Shown one piece after another: positions 1 to 9,473 of a stretch of 64,000 nucleotides of DNA. This stretch comes from Streptomyces camelliae (GTDB lineage Bacteria; Actinomycetota; Actinomycetes; Streptomycetales; Streptomycetaceae). Under the pieces are notes generated by a model. That model was not told where the DNA came from. It did no database searches and was given only the letters and a program-made list of their open reading frames with translations. Position 1 is the stretch's first letter. The number at the start of each line of letters is the position of its first letter. The translations under genes and the position numbers were made by a program. The stretch spans positions 5,890,001-5,954,000 of the forward strand of contig NZ_CP115300.1 of NCBI RefSeq assembly GCF_027625935.1. The letters are read 5' to 3'.

Positions 1-106
1 CCGGTTCCTGCTCGCTCGGATGCGCGAGGCGTTGACCGACGTACACAGGATTGCCGTGAGCCGGGGTGTCCGCCTCAGTTCAGGAGAGTGGGAAAGTCCT
101 CTTTGA
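1..106 (+). CDS. Possible 3' end of a gene entering from the left (partial)
   Basis: One forward frame (codons from base 2) is open from the window edge to a TGA at 104-106 and has GC-rich third positions typical of real genes here. It reads as an amphipathic tail ending in SSGEWESPL. No family is recognisable from about 34 residues. It would overlap the convergent gene ending at 75 by 32 nt, which weakens the call. The upstream part lies outside the window. Confidence 0.3.
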   Translation, partial: RFLLARMREALTDVHRIAVSRGVRLSSGEWESPL

Positions 107-446
107 GCTGGGCCAGTTGGGCGTCGTAGCCGGCGATGAAGTCCGGGAGGCGGTCCTGGCCGATGGTGTCCGTGTGCGGGAGTGGCCCCTGTTCCAGGAG
201 GCCGGGTATCGAGCGGAACACCGTCACTGCCGCCTCCCAGCGCGCGCCACCCTGTTTGCGTGCCTCCAGCAGAGCCTCGTACGGGTTCGACTTCAGGGCG
301 TTGATCCGTTGCTCAGGGCTGTCCTTCCCTGTGAAGGCGTCCGCACCGGGCAGGCGCTTGCCCGGATCGGCGAGGAAGCGCAGTACCGCCACCGCCGCGA
401 ACAACCGCCCCGACCGCCTGACTTGACTCTCACTCTCCCCTGGCAT
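75..446 (-). CDS. Hypothetical protein, 123 aa
   Basis: I do not recognise this protein. It is a soluble, mostly helical-looking sequence of 123 residues with no signal peptide or membrane segment and no catalytic motif. The C-terminal half is acidic and Leu/Phe-rich (DFIAGYDAQLAQLKEDF). The start is the ATG whose complement is at 444-446, giving MPGESESQ. The frame stays open farther upstream, but that part runs antisense to the divergent beta-lactamase-like gene and reads like shadow coding. It could be a remnant of a larger protein, since its N-terminus lacks a clear domain beginning. Confidence 0.5.
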   Translation of the reverse strand: MPGESESQVRRSGRLFAAVAVLRFLADPGKRLPGADAFTGKDSPEQRINALKSNPYEALLEARKQGGARWEAAVTVFRSIPGLLEQGPLPHTDTIGQDRLPDFIAGYDAQLAQLKEDFPTLLN

Positions 447-546
447 GAGCGAATCATTGCCCCCTGTCCACCCTGGCGAACCTTCGAACTGCCCTGGCGG
501 GAACGGGTGTGCAACCATTCCGCTACCCCGGCGAGTCAACTTGGGT

Positions 547-1467
547 ATGAATTCCCGGACATCGAGACGTACCGCCGCCCTCGCCGCCGCCCTGCTCATA
601 CCGGCGGTCACCGCCGTGGCCGCCGCCGGTCCGGCCGCCGCGGCCACGCCCGCCGTCAGCTGTACGTCCGCCAAGGCGGGCCTCGCCGCCAAGCTGCAGA
701 AGGACATCACCGGCGCCCTGGCGGGCCGCAGGAGCACGGTCGCCCTCGGCCTGTACGACCGCAGCACCAACACCACCTGCACCCTGCGCGCGACCAGCGC
801 CTACGACTCGGCCAGCACCGTCAAGGTCACCGTGCTCGCCACGCTGCTGTGGGACGCCAAGAAGCACAACCGGTACCTGACGAGCACCGAGCAGTCGCTC
901 ACCAAGGCCATGATCACCAGGTCGGACAACAACGCGACCAGCACGCTGTGGAAGCAGCTGGGCCTGACGAAGATCAAGGGGTTCCTGTCCGCCGCCGGGA
1001 TGACGAAGACCGTGCCGGGCGCGGGCGGTTACTGGGGCCTGACCCAGGAGAACGTCACCGACGAGCAGAAGCTGCTCAAGCTCATCACTGCCAAGAACAG
1101 CGTGCTGAGCGACAACTCCCGCGCCTACATCCTGAAGCTGATGGGCCAGGTCGTCTCCGACCAGCGCTGGGGCACGCCCGCCGGTGCCCCGTCCACCGTC
1201 TCCGTGCACGTCAAGAACGGCTGGCTGCAACGCTCGACGCACGGCTGGCGGGTGCACAGCCTCGGCACCTTCAACGGCGCCGGCCACGACTACATGATGT
1301 CGGTGCTCACCCAGGACAACAGCACCATGGGCTACGGCGTGACCACCATCCAGAACGTCGCCAAGGTCATCCACAAGGATCTCGTACCGACCACCTCCGC
1401 CACCGCCGTCTACACCCCGACGAGCAAGCCCAGCGAGGCGTTCGTCGCGGTGCCGCCGCAGGGCTGA
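547..1467 (+). CDS. Secreted class A beta-lactamase-fold serine hydrolase
   Basis: This 306-residue protein has a Sec-type signal peptide (about residues 1-34: basic start, Ala-rich core, AAAA-TPA region) and the motifs of the serine beta-lactamase/DD-peptidase fold: S90-T-V-K93 with the nucleophilic serine and general-base lysine, S126-D-N128, and K223-N-G in place of the usual KTG triad. Length fits class A. No clear ExxxN omega-loop is evident, so it may act on peptidoglycan peptides or esters rather than as a true antibiotic-inactivating lactamase. The ATG at 547 was preferred over an earlier in-frame ATG at 445 because it sits directly before the signal peptide. It lies outside the cell or at the wall. 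Confidence 0.8.
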   Translation: MNSRTSRRTAALAAALLIPAVTAVAAAGPAAAATPAVSCTSAKAGLAAKLQKDITGALAGRRSTVALGLYDRSTNTTCTLRATSAYDSASTVKVTVLATLLWDAKKHNRYLTSTEQSLTKAMITRSDNNATSTLWKQLGLTKIKGFLSAAGMTKTVPGAGGYWGLTQENVTDEQKLLKLITAKNSVLSDNSRAYILKLMGQVVSDQRWGTPAGAPSTVSVHVKNGWLQRSTHGWRVHSLGTFNGAGHDYMMSVLTQDNSTMGYGVTTIQNVAKVIHKDLVPTTSATAVYTPTSKPSEAFVAVPPQG

Positions 1468-1533
1468 CGCTTCGACACGGCGTTTCACGGTGCGGTCTCC
1501 CGCGGGACACCCGGCCGCCCTACGGTGACGGGC

Positions 1534-2559
1534 ATGCGTCTGAGAACCGTACTCGCCACCCTCACCGCCGGCCTGGCGGCGGTCACCTCCCTGACCGCCG
1601 CCGGGCCCGCCGGTGCCAACTCATCGATCAGCAAAGCCTGTTCGCCATCCGTCTCCCTCGACCGCTTCTCCGACGCGCTCGACAAGACGACGTACGACGG
1701 CACCTTCGTCGGCAACTTCTCCGCGCTCGCCGTCGACCGGGACGGCTCCCTCGCCGCGCTGGAGGACCGCTCCTCCCTCTTCGACCTGGACCCGACGACC
1801 CTCCAGCCGAAGCGGGCCGTCCGCCTCGCCGACGAGAAGGGCGCCGATCTCGACTCCGAGGGCCTCGTCATCGACCGGGACGGCACCCGGCTCATCACCT
1901 CCGAGACCGAGCCGTCGGTCCGCCGCTACTCCGTCGACGGCAGGATCCTCGACCGCCTCCCGGTCCCGCCCTCCCTCCTGGTCGCCCCTGCCGGCCGCGC
2001 CACCGCCAACCAGACCTTCGAGGGCCTGACCCTGCTGCCCGGCGGACACACCCTGCTGGCCTCCATGGAGGACGCGATCTCGGGCGACTCGACCGGGATC
2101 GTGCGCTTCCAGACCTGGACACGTCACCAAGGCAGATTCGACCTGTCCGCCCAGTACGGCTACCGCACCGACCCCGGCCTCGGCGTCCCCGAGGTCCAGG
2201 CCACCCCCGACGGCCGCCTCCTGGTCCTGGAACGCGGCTTCACCGCCGGCGTCGGCAACACCGTCCGCCTCTACCTGGCCGACCCCCGCCACGCCACCGA
2301 CACCAGTGCCATCCAGAACCTCACCGGTCAGCCGAGTGTCCGTCTGATCACGAAGACCCTGCTCGCTGACATCGCCGCCTGCCCCTCCCTCGGCGCCACC
2401 GCGAAGCAGCCCCAGCCCAACCCCCTGCTGGACAACATCGAAGGCATGACGATCACAGGGCGTGACCACACCGGCCGCCTGAAAGTGGTCCTGGTGAGCG
2501 ACGACAACCAGAACCCGGCCCAGACGACCCGGTTCTATTACCTGCGGGTACGAGTCTGA
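1534..2559 (+). CDS. Secreted esterase-like/phytase-like beta-propeller protein
   Basis: A 341-residue exported protein (signal peptide about 1-28 ending in PAGAN) with the repeats of the esterase-like activity of phytase family (PF13449 type): blade motifs containing DSEGLVID, NQTFEGLTLLPGG and LLDNIEGMTI, and a terminal SDDN element. These families form a six-bladed propeller with acidic metal sites and are annotated as phytase-like phosphoesterases, but activity is rarely shown. The ATG at 1534 begins the signal peptide; an in-frame GTG at 1525 adds three residues. It lies 66 bp after the serine hydrolase, same strand, and could share its transcript. Confidence 0.75.
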   Translation: MRLRTVLATLTAGLAAVTSLTAAGPAGANSSISKACSPSVSLDRFSDALDKTTYDGTFVGNFSALAVDRDGSLAALEDRSSLFDLDPTTLQPKRAVRLADEKGADLDSEGLVIDRDGTRLITSETEPSVRRYSVDGRILDRLPVPPSLLVAPAGRATANQTFEGLTLLPGGHTLLASMEDAISGDSTGIVRFQTWTRHQGRFDLSAQYGYRTDPGLGVPEVQATPDGRLLVLERGFTAGVGNTVRLYLADPRHATDTSAIQNLTGQPSVRLITKTLLADIAACPSLGATAKQPQPNPLLDNIEGMTITGRDHTGRLKVVLVSDDNQNPAQTTRFYYLRVRV

Positions 2560-2682
2560 TACCTGCGGGTGCGGGTCTGACCCTTCCCCGAACCCTCCCC
2601 CTCGTTTGTTGCAGAGGGATGAAATCCGCTCCCGCGCGCGTTGGTGCCTTCCGGTAGACCAGGTCAACAGGGAGGCACCGGC

Positions 2683-5600
2683 GTGGCAGCGCAACGGGGA
2701 TGGGCAAAGCGCCTGGCGGGCTACGCCTGGCGGTATCCGAAGGACGTGATCCTCGCCCTCGGCTCCTCGCTCGCCGGCATGGCCGTCATGGCCGTCGTCC
2801 CCTTGATCACGAAGGTGATCATCGACGACGTGATCGGGAACCACACCCGCTCCATGGCCCCCTGGGCCGGCGCCCTCATAGCCGCCGCCCTCCTCGTCTA
2901 CGCCCTCACCTATATCCGCCGCTACTACGGCGGACGCCTCGCCCTCGACGTCCAGCACGACCTGCGGACGGAGATGTACGGCACGATCACCCGGCTCGAC
3001 GGGCGCCGTCAGGACGAGCTCAGCACGGGACAGGTCGTCGGCCGGGCGACCAGCGACCTCCAGCTGATCCAGGGGCTCCTCTTCATGCTCCCGATGACCA
3101 TCGGGAACGTCGTGCTCTTCGTGATCTCCCTGATCATCATGGCGTGGCTGTCGCTGCCGCTGACCCTGGTCGCGCTCGCCGTCGCGCCCGCGCTCGGCTG
3201 GATAGCCAAGCGCAGCCGCAGCAAGCTGCACCCCGCCACCTGGTACGCGCAGGCCCAGGCCGCCGCCGTCGCGGGTGTGGTCGATGGTGCCGTCAGCGGC
3301 GTCCGCGTGGTGAAGGGCTTCGGGCAGGAGGATCAGGAGACCGGGAAGCTGCGCGAAGTAGGCCGGCGGCTCTTCGCCGGGCGCCTGCGCACCATCCGGC
3401 TGAACAGCAAGTTCACCCCCGCCCTGCAGGCCGTCCCCGCCCTCGGCCAGGTCGCCATGCTGGCCCTCGGCGGCTGGCTGGCCGTACGCGGTCACATCAC
3501 GCTCGGCACCTTCGTCGCCTTCTCCTCCTACCTCGCCCAGCTGGTCGGCCCGGTCCGCATGCTCGCCATGGTCCTCACCGTCGGCCAGCAGGCGCGCGCC
3601 GGCACCGAGCGCGTCCTGGAGCTGATCGACACCGAGCCGACCATGCAGGACGGCACGAAGACCCTGCCCGCCGACGCGCCCGCGACCGTCGAGTTCGACG
3701 ACGTGTCCTTCGGATACGACCATGAACGCCCGGTCCTCGAAGGGCTCACCTTCGAGATCCGGCCCGGTGAGACCCTCGCCGTCGTCGGCTCCTCCGGCTC
3801 CGGCAAGTCCACCCTCTCTCTGCTCCTGCCGCGCTTCTACGACGTGACCCACGGCGCCGTGCTCATCGGCGGCCACGACGTCCGCGAGCTGACCTTCGAC
3901 AGCCTGCGCTCCGCCATCGGGCTCGTCCCCGAGGACTCCTTCCTCTTCTCCGACACCGTCCGCAACAACATCGCGTACGGCCGTCCGGACGCCACCCAGG
4001 AGGAGATCGAACAGGCCGCCCGCGCCGCCCAGGCGGACCGTTTCATCCATGACCTCCCCGCGGGCTACGACACCAAGGTCGGCGAGCAGGGCCTGACCCT
4101 CTCCGGCGGCCAGCGCCAGCGTGTCGCGCTCGCCCGCGCCCTGCTCACCGACCCTCGCCTGCTGGTCCTGGACGACGCCACCTCGGCCGTGGACGCCCGG
4201 GTCGAGCACGAGATCCACGAGGCGCTGAAGCACGTCATGGAGGGCAGGACCACCCTCCTCATCGCGCACCGCCGCTCCACCCTCAACCTCGCCGACCGCA
4301 TCGCCGTCCTCGACGGCGGCCGGCTCGCCGACCTCGGCACCCACGACGAGCTGCAGGAGCGGTCCGCCCTCTACCGCCGGCTGCTGACCGACCCCGACGA
4401 GCTGGGCGGGGTCTCCCCGGGCCATGCGCTGCCGGTCCCGCCCGCCGAGGACACGACCGTCCGTGAGGAGCTGGACGCCGAGTTCGACGCCGAGCGGGGC
4501 GTGACCCCCCGGCTGTGGAGCGGCGACCGGGAGCCCAGGGACCTGGCGCTGTCCGGCACCCCCGCCACCCCCGAACTGCTCGCCCAGGTCGACGCGCTGC
4601 CCCCGGCCACCGACACTCCGGACATCGACGAGGCACGGGCGGTCCGGCGCGAGGACTCCTACGGGCTGCGACGGCTGCTGCGCGGCTTCGGCGTGCCCCT
4701 GCTGATCAGCCTCGGGCTGGTCGCCGTGGACGCGGGCGCCGGTCTGCTGCTGCCGGTGCTGATCCGGCACGGCATCGACGCGGGCGTGACGAAGATGACC
4801 CTCGGCGCGGTCTGGGCGGCGTCCCTGCTCGGCCTCGCGACCGTCCTCGTCCAGTGGGCCGCGCAGATCGGCGAGACCCGGATGACCGGCCGTACCGGCG
4901 AACGCGTGCTGTACACGCTGCGGTTGAAGATCTTCGCCCAGCTCCAGCGGCTCGGCCTCGACTACTACGAGCGCGAGCTGACCGGCCGGATCATGACGCG
5001 GATGACGACCGACGTCGACGCCCTGTCGACGTTCCTGCAGACCGGCCTGGTCACGGCGTTCGTCTCGGTCGTCACCTTCTTCGGCATCATGGTCGTCCTG
5101 CTCGTGATCGACGTCCAGCTCGCGCTCGTCGTCTTCGCGACCCTGCCCCCGCTGATCGTCGCGACCGTCTTCTTCCGCCGAGCGAGCGTGAAGGCGTACG
5201 AACTCGCCCGCGAGCGCGTGTCGGTGGTCAACGCCGATCTGCAGGAGTCGGTCGCCGGGCTGCGGATCGTGCAGGCCTTCCGGCGCGAGCGGGACGGCGG
5301 TGCGCGGTTCGCCGGGCGCAGCGAGGACTACCGGCGCGCCCGGATCCGCGGCCAGTGGCTGATATCGGTCTACTTCCCCTTCGTCCAGCTGCTGTCCTCG
5401 GTCGCGTCGGCGTCCGTGCTGATCGTGGGCGCGCACCGGGTGGAAGCGGCCACGCTGACGACCGGTGCCCTGGTCGCCTACCTCCTCTACATCGACCTGT
5501 TCTTCGCGCCCGTCCAGCAGCTGTCCCAGGTCTTCGACGGCTACCAGCAGGCCACGGTCTCCCTGGGCCGCATCCAGGAACTGCTGCGCGAGCCGACGTC

Positions 5601-6402
5601 CACGAAGTCGGCCGACGAGCCCCTCGAAGTCCTGTCCCTGCGCGGGGACATCGCCTTCGAGGACGTGCACTTCGCGTACGGCGCCGAGGAGGAGGCGCTG
5701 ACCGGCATCGACCTGACGATCCCCGCGGGGCAGACGGTGGCGTTCGTCGGCGAGACGGGCGCGGGCAAGTCCACCCTGGTCAAGCTGGTCGCGCGCTTCT
5801 ACGACCCCACCAGCGGCCGGGTCACCGCCGACGGCACGGATCTGCGCGCCCTCGACATGACCTCGTACCGGCACCGCCTCGGGGTCGTCCCGCAGGAGGC
5901 GTACCTGTTCCCCGGCACCATCCGTGACGCCATCGCCTACGGCCGCCCCGACGCGAGCGACGCCGCGGTGGAGGCGGCGGCGCGGGCGGTCGGCGCGCAC
6001 GAGATGATCGCCGGGCTGGAGGGCGGCTATCTGCACGAGGTCGCCGAGCGCGGCCGCAACCTCTCGGCCGGCCAGCGCCAGCTGATCGCGCTCGCCCGCG
6101 CCGAACTGGTCGACCCCGACATCCTGCTCCTGGACGAGGCCACGGCCGCCCTGGACCTGGCCACCGAGGCCCAGGTCAACCAGGCCACCGACCGCTTGGC
6201 CGGCCGCCGTACGACCCTGGTCGTCGCCCACCGCCTGACCACGGCGGCCCGCGCCGACCGGGTCGTGGTGATGGCCCACGGCCGGGTCGCGGAGGACGGT
6301 ACCCACGACGAACTCCTCGCCCGCGGGGGCCGGTACGCCGAGCTGTGGCGGACCTTCGTAGGCGGGGCCGAGCCGGAGGAGCCGGTTCCCGCCACCCGCT
6401 GA
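2683..6402 (+). CDS. Single-chain ABC exporter, two fused half-transporters
   Basis: A 1239-residue polypeptide containing TMD1-NBD1-TMD2-NBD2, a complete multidrug/lipid-type ABC exporter in one chain. NBD1 has Walker A at 369-376 (GSSGSGKS) and LSGGQ at 473-477, but its Walker B ends D497-D498, so the catalytic glutamate is replaced by Asp. NBD2 has Walker A at 1023-1030, a canonical D1151-E1152 and a variant signature LSAGQ at 1127-1131. The degenerate ATP site would therefore combine NBD1 Walker A/B with the NBD2 signature, as in heterodimeric exporters such as TM287/288. A GTG start at 2683 is preceded by GGGAGG (2670-2675) and begins AAQRGWAKRL. The substrate cannot be told from sequence. 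Confidence 0.9.
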   Translation: MAAQRGWAKRLAGYAWRYPKDVILALGSSLAGMAVMAVVPLITKVIIDDVIGNHTRSMAPWAGALIAAALLVYALTYIRRYYGGRLALDVQHDLRTEMYGTITRLDGRRQDELSTGQVVGRATSDLQLIQGLLFMLPMTIGNVVLFVISLIIMAWLSLPLTLVALAVAPALGWIAKRSRSKLHPATWYAQAQAAAVAGVVDGAVSGVRVVKGFGQEDQETGKLREVGRRLFAGRLRTIRLNSKFTPALQAVPALGQVAMLALGGWLAVRGHITLGTFVAFSSYLAQLVGPVRMLAMVLTVGQQARAGTERVLELIDTEPTMQDGTKTLPADAPATVEFDDVSFGYDHERPVLEGLTFEIRPGETLAVVGSSGSGKSTLSLLLPRFYDVTHGAVLIGGHDVRELTFDSLRSAIGLVPEDSFLFSDTVRNNIAYGRPDATQEEIEQAARAAQADRFIHDLPAGYDTKVGEQGLTLSGGQRQRVALARALLTDPRLLVLDDATSAVDARVEHEIHEALKHVMEGRTTLLIAHRRSTLNLADRIAVLDGGRLADLGTHDELQERSALYRRLLTDPDELGGVSPGHALPVPPAEDTTVREELDAEFDAERGVTPRLWSGDREPRDLALSGTPATPELLAQVDALPPATDTPDIDEARAVRREDSYGLRRLLRGFGVPLLISLGLVAVDAGAGLLLPVLIRHGIDAGVTKMTLGAVWAASLLGLATVLVQWAAQIGETRMTGRTGERVLYTLRLKIFAQLQRLGLDYYERELTGRIMTRMTTDVDALSTFLQTGLVTAFVSVVTFFGIMVVLLVIDVQLALVVFATLPPLIVATVFFRRASVKAYELARERVSVVNADLQESVAGLRIVQAFRRERDGGARFAGRSEDYRRARIRGQWLISVYFPFVQLLSSVASASVLIVGAHRVEAATLTTGALVAYLLYIDLFFAPVQQLSQVFDGYQQATVSLGRIQELLREPTSTKSADEPLEVLSLRGDIAFEDVHFAYGAEEEALTGIDLTIPAGQTVAFVGETGAGKSTLVKLVARFYDPTSGRVTADGTDLRALDMTSYRHRLGVVPQEAYLFPGTIRDAIAYGRPDASDAAVEAAARAVGAHEMIAGLEGGYLHEVAERGRNLSAGQRQLIALARAELVDPDILLLDEATAALDLATEAQVNQATDRLAGRRTTLVVAHRLTTAARADRVVVMAHGRVAEDGTHDELLARGGRYAELWRTFVGGAEPEEPVPATR

Positions 6403-6513
6403 GGCGTTCCGCTGACGGTCGTGCAACCTTCCGACACACTGACGCGTCCGTACATCAGTACGGGCCATCGGGGGAGGGCGACCGTCATACGGGGCAATAC
6501 GGGGAGGACAACT

Positions 6514-6903
6514 GTGGACCGTGGTGGGATACGCCGGCGGCTGGCGCTCGGCGCGGCCGTGCTGGCCGCGTCCGGGGGGCTCGCACTGCTGGCGTCGGGC
6601 ACCGCTCAGGCCGACGCCAACTCCTGTGCCGGGCGCGAGGTGCGCACGCTGTCGTTCGACACAGGTGTGACGCACGTGTACAGGGACAACGGATACGTTT
6701 GCGCCATCACCGTCGCCAGACGCGCCGGCACCACCCAGACCATGTCCGTCAGCGTCCAGGCCCGCGGCAACCGCCCGGTCGCCGACACGGGCAGCTACCG
6801 CTACCAAGCGGGCCCGGTCACCGTCCACGCCGGCCACCGGTGCGTGTGGATCAAGGGCTCGGTGGGCCGGAGCTCGGTGAGTTCCGGGTGGATCCTGTGC
6901 TGA
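6514..6903 (+). CDS. Small secreted protein with four cysteines
   Basis: A 129-residue protein with an N-terminal signal peptide (arginine-rich start RRRLALG, hydrophobic core, cleavage near AQADA). The mature part has four cysteines (NSCAG, YVCAI, HRCVW and the last residue), enough for two disulfides, and is otherwise a beta-rich, unrecognised sequence. GTG at 6514 is chosen because GGGGAGG lies 8-10 bp upstream and the signal peptide begins there; the frame is open to 6421. It follows the ABC exporter by 111 bp. Function unknown. Confidence 0.65.
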   Translation: MDRGGIRRRLALGAAVLAASGGLALLASGTAQADANSCAGREVRTLSFDTGVTHVYRDNGYVCAITVARRAGTTQTMSVSVQARGNRPVADTGSYRYQAGPVTVHAGHRCVWIKGSVGRSSVSSGWILC

Positions 6904-6932
6904 CCGCGCGCTGAGGCCTCACACCCGCGACC

Positions 6933-7493
6933 TCACACCCGCCGGGCGCAGCCCACCGGCTTGCTCCCGCCCAGCTGGACGTACAGGGCCGTCGACGCCG
7001 GACACTCCGCCCGCGTCGCCGCCGCCCCGGTGATCCGGTACTGCGGCCGGTGGGTGCCCGAGCCGTCGCACGGGGTCTCGCGGACCTGGCCGGCGCCGGA
7101 GGCGTACACGCAGTCGCCCGGGATCGTGCGCGGGCCGCCTCCGCCGCCGGGGTCGCCGGGGTGCGGGGGCTCCAGGTTGCGCATGCACGCGTAGCCCTGG
7201 GCGCCGATGTGCAGCACGAAGTCGGTGGTCGCCGGGCACAGGGGGCCGTCGGCCGTCGCGCCGTCGTAGCGGGCGACGACCCGGGCCGCCGCCCGCTCGC
7301 TCGTGCACGGCACCTCGGTGAACCTGGTCGTGCCGAAGGAGCTGCACGTGCCGACGGCGAGGAACTCGGCGCCGTAACCGCCGACGGCCGTGGGGCGGGC
7401 GTCGCCCACCGGGGTGTCCGTCGTGCCCCGGCAGCCGGTCAGCGAGGCGGCCAGCAGCAGGCACGCCAGTACGGAGACACCTTTCCCGCGCAT
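6933..7493 (-). CDS. Putative lipoprotein with cysteine-rich mature domain
   Basis: This 186-residue protein begins with a lipoprotein signal peptide: basic MRGKG, hydrophobic core, and lipobox L-T-G-C near residue 21, so it is probably diacylated and anchored on the outer face of the membrane. The mature part has several cysteines (GTCSS, VPCTS, PLCPA, YACMR, GDCVY, TPCDG, AECPA, VGCAR) in two similar halves each containing a Thr/Arg-rich exposed strand. This pattern is common in actinobacterial DUF-type lipoproteins; no enzyme motif is visible. The ATG at the complement of 7491-7493 is preceded by a G-rich site. It converges on the small secreted protein with a 29-bp gap. Confidence 0.65.
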   Translation of the reverse strand: MRGKGVSVLACLLLAASLTGCRGTTDTPVGDARPTAVGGYGAEFLAVGTCSSFGTTRFTEVPCTSERAAARVVARYDGATADGPLCPATTDFVLHIGAQGYACMRNLEPPHPGDPGGGGGPRTIPGDCVYASGAGQVRETPCDGSGTHRPQYRITGAAATRAECPASTALYVQLGGSKPVGCARRV

Positions 7494-7610
7494 CGCCACC
7501 CCCCGGACACACACCCCCGCCCAGCGTGACCCGGGGCCCCGGTGACACGCCAGACGATGAGGGAGGGTTTCCGGTGTTCGATGGTGGTACGCCCGGTGTG
7601 TGACGTACGC

Positions 7611-9443
7611 CTAGTACGTCAGCCCGTGCCCGATCGGGTACAGCACCTGCGCCGGATCGTCCGCCCGCTGCACCGGCACCGGCAGCTTCCCGCGCGGCGA
7701 CACGCGCCCGGCGATCACCCGGGCCGCCGCCCGCACTTCTACGTCGGTCCAGCCGTACGACGCCAAGCAGGCTTTCACGGAGCCGAGTTGGGCCACGTCG
7801 TAGGGGTTGCGGACGGCGAGGGCCGCCAACGGCTTGCCCGTGGCGAGCAGTTGTTCCACCAGGGTGCGCTGCGCGCTGTCCGCGGTGACGTTGTACGTCG
7901 CCACGACCACCGCGTCCGCGTCCTTCGCCGCCGTGACCGCCTCGGCGACGGTCGCGGCGGAGGGGGCGGTGCCGGTGGACAACGCCGTTGCGGTGAAGCC
8001 GAGTTCGGTGAGGGCGGCGGCCAGGACGCCGGTGGGCGGGCCGGTGGTGCCGGAGGGGGAGGCCGGGTCGGCGCCGACGACCAGGATCCGGCGTGCGGCG
8101 CGGGGCGTGAAGGGGAGGGTGCGGTCCTCGTTGACCAGCAGGGTCGTGGTGCGCTCGGCGATCCGGTCGGCGGCGGCCAGGTGCGCCTTGGTGCCCACCG
8201 TGCGCTCGACGGCCGCCCGGCTGGTGTACGGCGCGTCGAAGAGGCCGAGCCGGGACTTCAGCCGCAGGATGCGCAGGATCGATTCGTCCAGGCGGGACTC
8301 GGTCAGCTCGCCGTCCTGTACGGCCTTCAGCACGGCGTGCCAGGCCACGTCGATCGACGGCGGGTTGAGCAGCTGGTCCACCCCGGCCTTCAGCGCGAGC
8401 ACCGGCACCCGGTCGTCGCCGTACTTGGTGCGGACGCCCTCCATGCCCAGGGAGTCGGTGATGACGACGCCGTCGTAGCCGAGCTCGCCGCGCAGGATGC
8501 CGGTCAGGATCGGGTGGGAGAGGGTGGCCGGGTCGCCGGAGTCGTCCAGGGCCGGGAACTGGATGTGCGCGGTCATGACCGAGTCGATGCCGGCGGCGAT
8601 CGCGGCCCGGAACGGCACCGCGTCCAGCTTCTCCCACAGGTCCCGGCTGTGCGTGATGACCGGGAAGCCGGTGTGGCTGTCGACGGCCGTGTCACCGTGC
8701 CCCGGGAAGTGCTTGGCGGTCGCCGCGACCCGGGACTGCTGATAGCCCCTCACCTCGGCGGCCACCAGCCCCGCCACCGCCTCCGGGTCGGCCCCGAACG
8801 ACCGTACGCCGATGATCGGGTTCGCCGGGTTGACGTTGACGTCGGCGTCCGGGGAGTAGTCCTGGTTGATGCCCATCGCGCGCAGCTCGGCGCCGGAGAT
8901 CCGGCCGAGGGTCTGCGCGTCGGACCGGGAGCCGGCCGCGCCGAGGGCCATGGCACCCGGGAAGAGGGTGGCGGGCTTGCCGACCCGGCAGACCGCGCCG
9001 TGCTCCTGGTCGGTGGCGATGAGCACCGGCAGACCGCGCGCCTGGCCCAGCGAGGCCCGCTGGATGCCGTCGGAGAGGTCCGCGATCTGCCGCGGGTCAC
9101 GGGTGTTGTGGGCCCAGGTGAAGTAGATGATCCCGCCGACCCGGTACGTCGCGATCAGCTCGGCGGCCGTGCGGACCCCGAGCTCTTTGCGGTTGGCGTC
9201 GATGTCGGCCTGGTCGGGGGCGGTGGCGGAGTCGCCGTAGACCCGCATCACGAACAGCTGGCCGACCTTCTCCTGAAGGGTCATGCGGGAGATCAGGGCG
9301 CGCAGCCGGCGGTCGTCGAGGGGAGTGGCGGGAGCGGCGGGGGTGATGGCGTGGGCGGCGGCGGCCGGTACGGTCAGCGCGGCGGTGAGGCCCGCGCCGG
9401 CGGTGAGGACGGCGCGTCTGGACGGTCTGCCGGTGTCGGACAC
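7611..9443 (-). CDS. Exported GH3 beta-N-acetylglucosaminidase-like glycoside hydrolase
   Basis: A 610-residue exported hydrolase of glycoside hydrolase family 3. The N-terminus SRRAVLTAGAGLTAALTVPAA is a Tat-like signal. The (beta/alpha)8 domain holds the K-H-F-P-G-H-G-D-T motif (about 244-252) that marks the NagZ subgroup, where the His/Asp pair acts as acid/base; the nucleophile Asp is in the TDSLGM segment. A second alpha/beta domain follows (about 400-610). The likely role is release of GlcNAc or muropeptide sugars outside the cell. The start is GTG (complement of 9441-9443), with GGAAGGAG 8 bp upstream. Paired inverted operators lie at 9474-9512, suggesting control by a sugar-responsive repressor encoded elsewhere. 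Confidence 0.85.
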   Translation of the reverse strand: MSDTGRPSRRAVLTAGAGLTAALTVPAAAAHAITPAAPATPLDDRRLRALISRMTLQEKVGQLFVMRVYGDSATAPDQADIDANRKELGVRTAAELIATYRVGGIIYFTWAHNTRDPRQIADLSDGIQRASLGQARGLPVLIATDQEHGAVCRVGKPATLFPGAMALGAAGSRSDAQTLGRISGAELRAMGINQDYSPDADVNVNPANPIIGVRSFGADPEAVAGLVAAEVRGYQQSRVAATAKHFPGHGDTAVDSHTGFPVITHSRDLWEKLDAVPFRAAIAAGIDSVMTAHIQFPALDDSGDPATLSHPILTGILRGELGYDGVVITDSLGMEGVRTKYGDDRVPVLALKAGVDQLLNPPSIDVAWHAVLKAVQDGELTESRLDESILRILRLKSRLGLFDAPYTSRAAVERTVGTKAHLAAADRIAERTTTLLVNEDRTLPFTPRAARRILVVGADPASPSGTTGPPTGVLAAALTELGFTATALSTGTAPSAATVAEAVTAAKDADAVVVATYNVTADSAQRTLVEQLLATGKPLAALAVRNPYDVAQLGSVKACLASYGWTDVEVRAAARVIAGRVSPRGKLPVPVQRADDPAQVLYPIGHGLTY

Positions 9444-9473
9444 ATGCGCTCCTTCCAGAGGAGAACCGCTGAA

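Noticed and set aside
445..546. Upstream start for the beta-lactamase-like gene
   Set aside because: The added 34 residues are Pro/Gly-rich and precede a normal signal peptide, which would be buried.
1621..6837. Very long reverse-strand open frame opposite the esterase-like and ABC exporter genes
   Set aside because: It is antisense to genes with clear family motifs and has low-complexity Gly/Val/Asp/Arg composition; high GC content removes stop codons.
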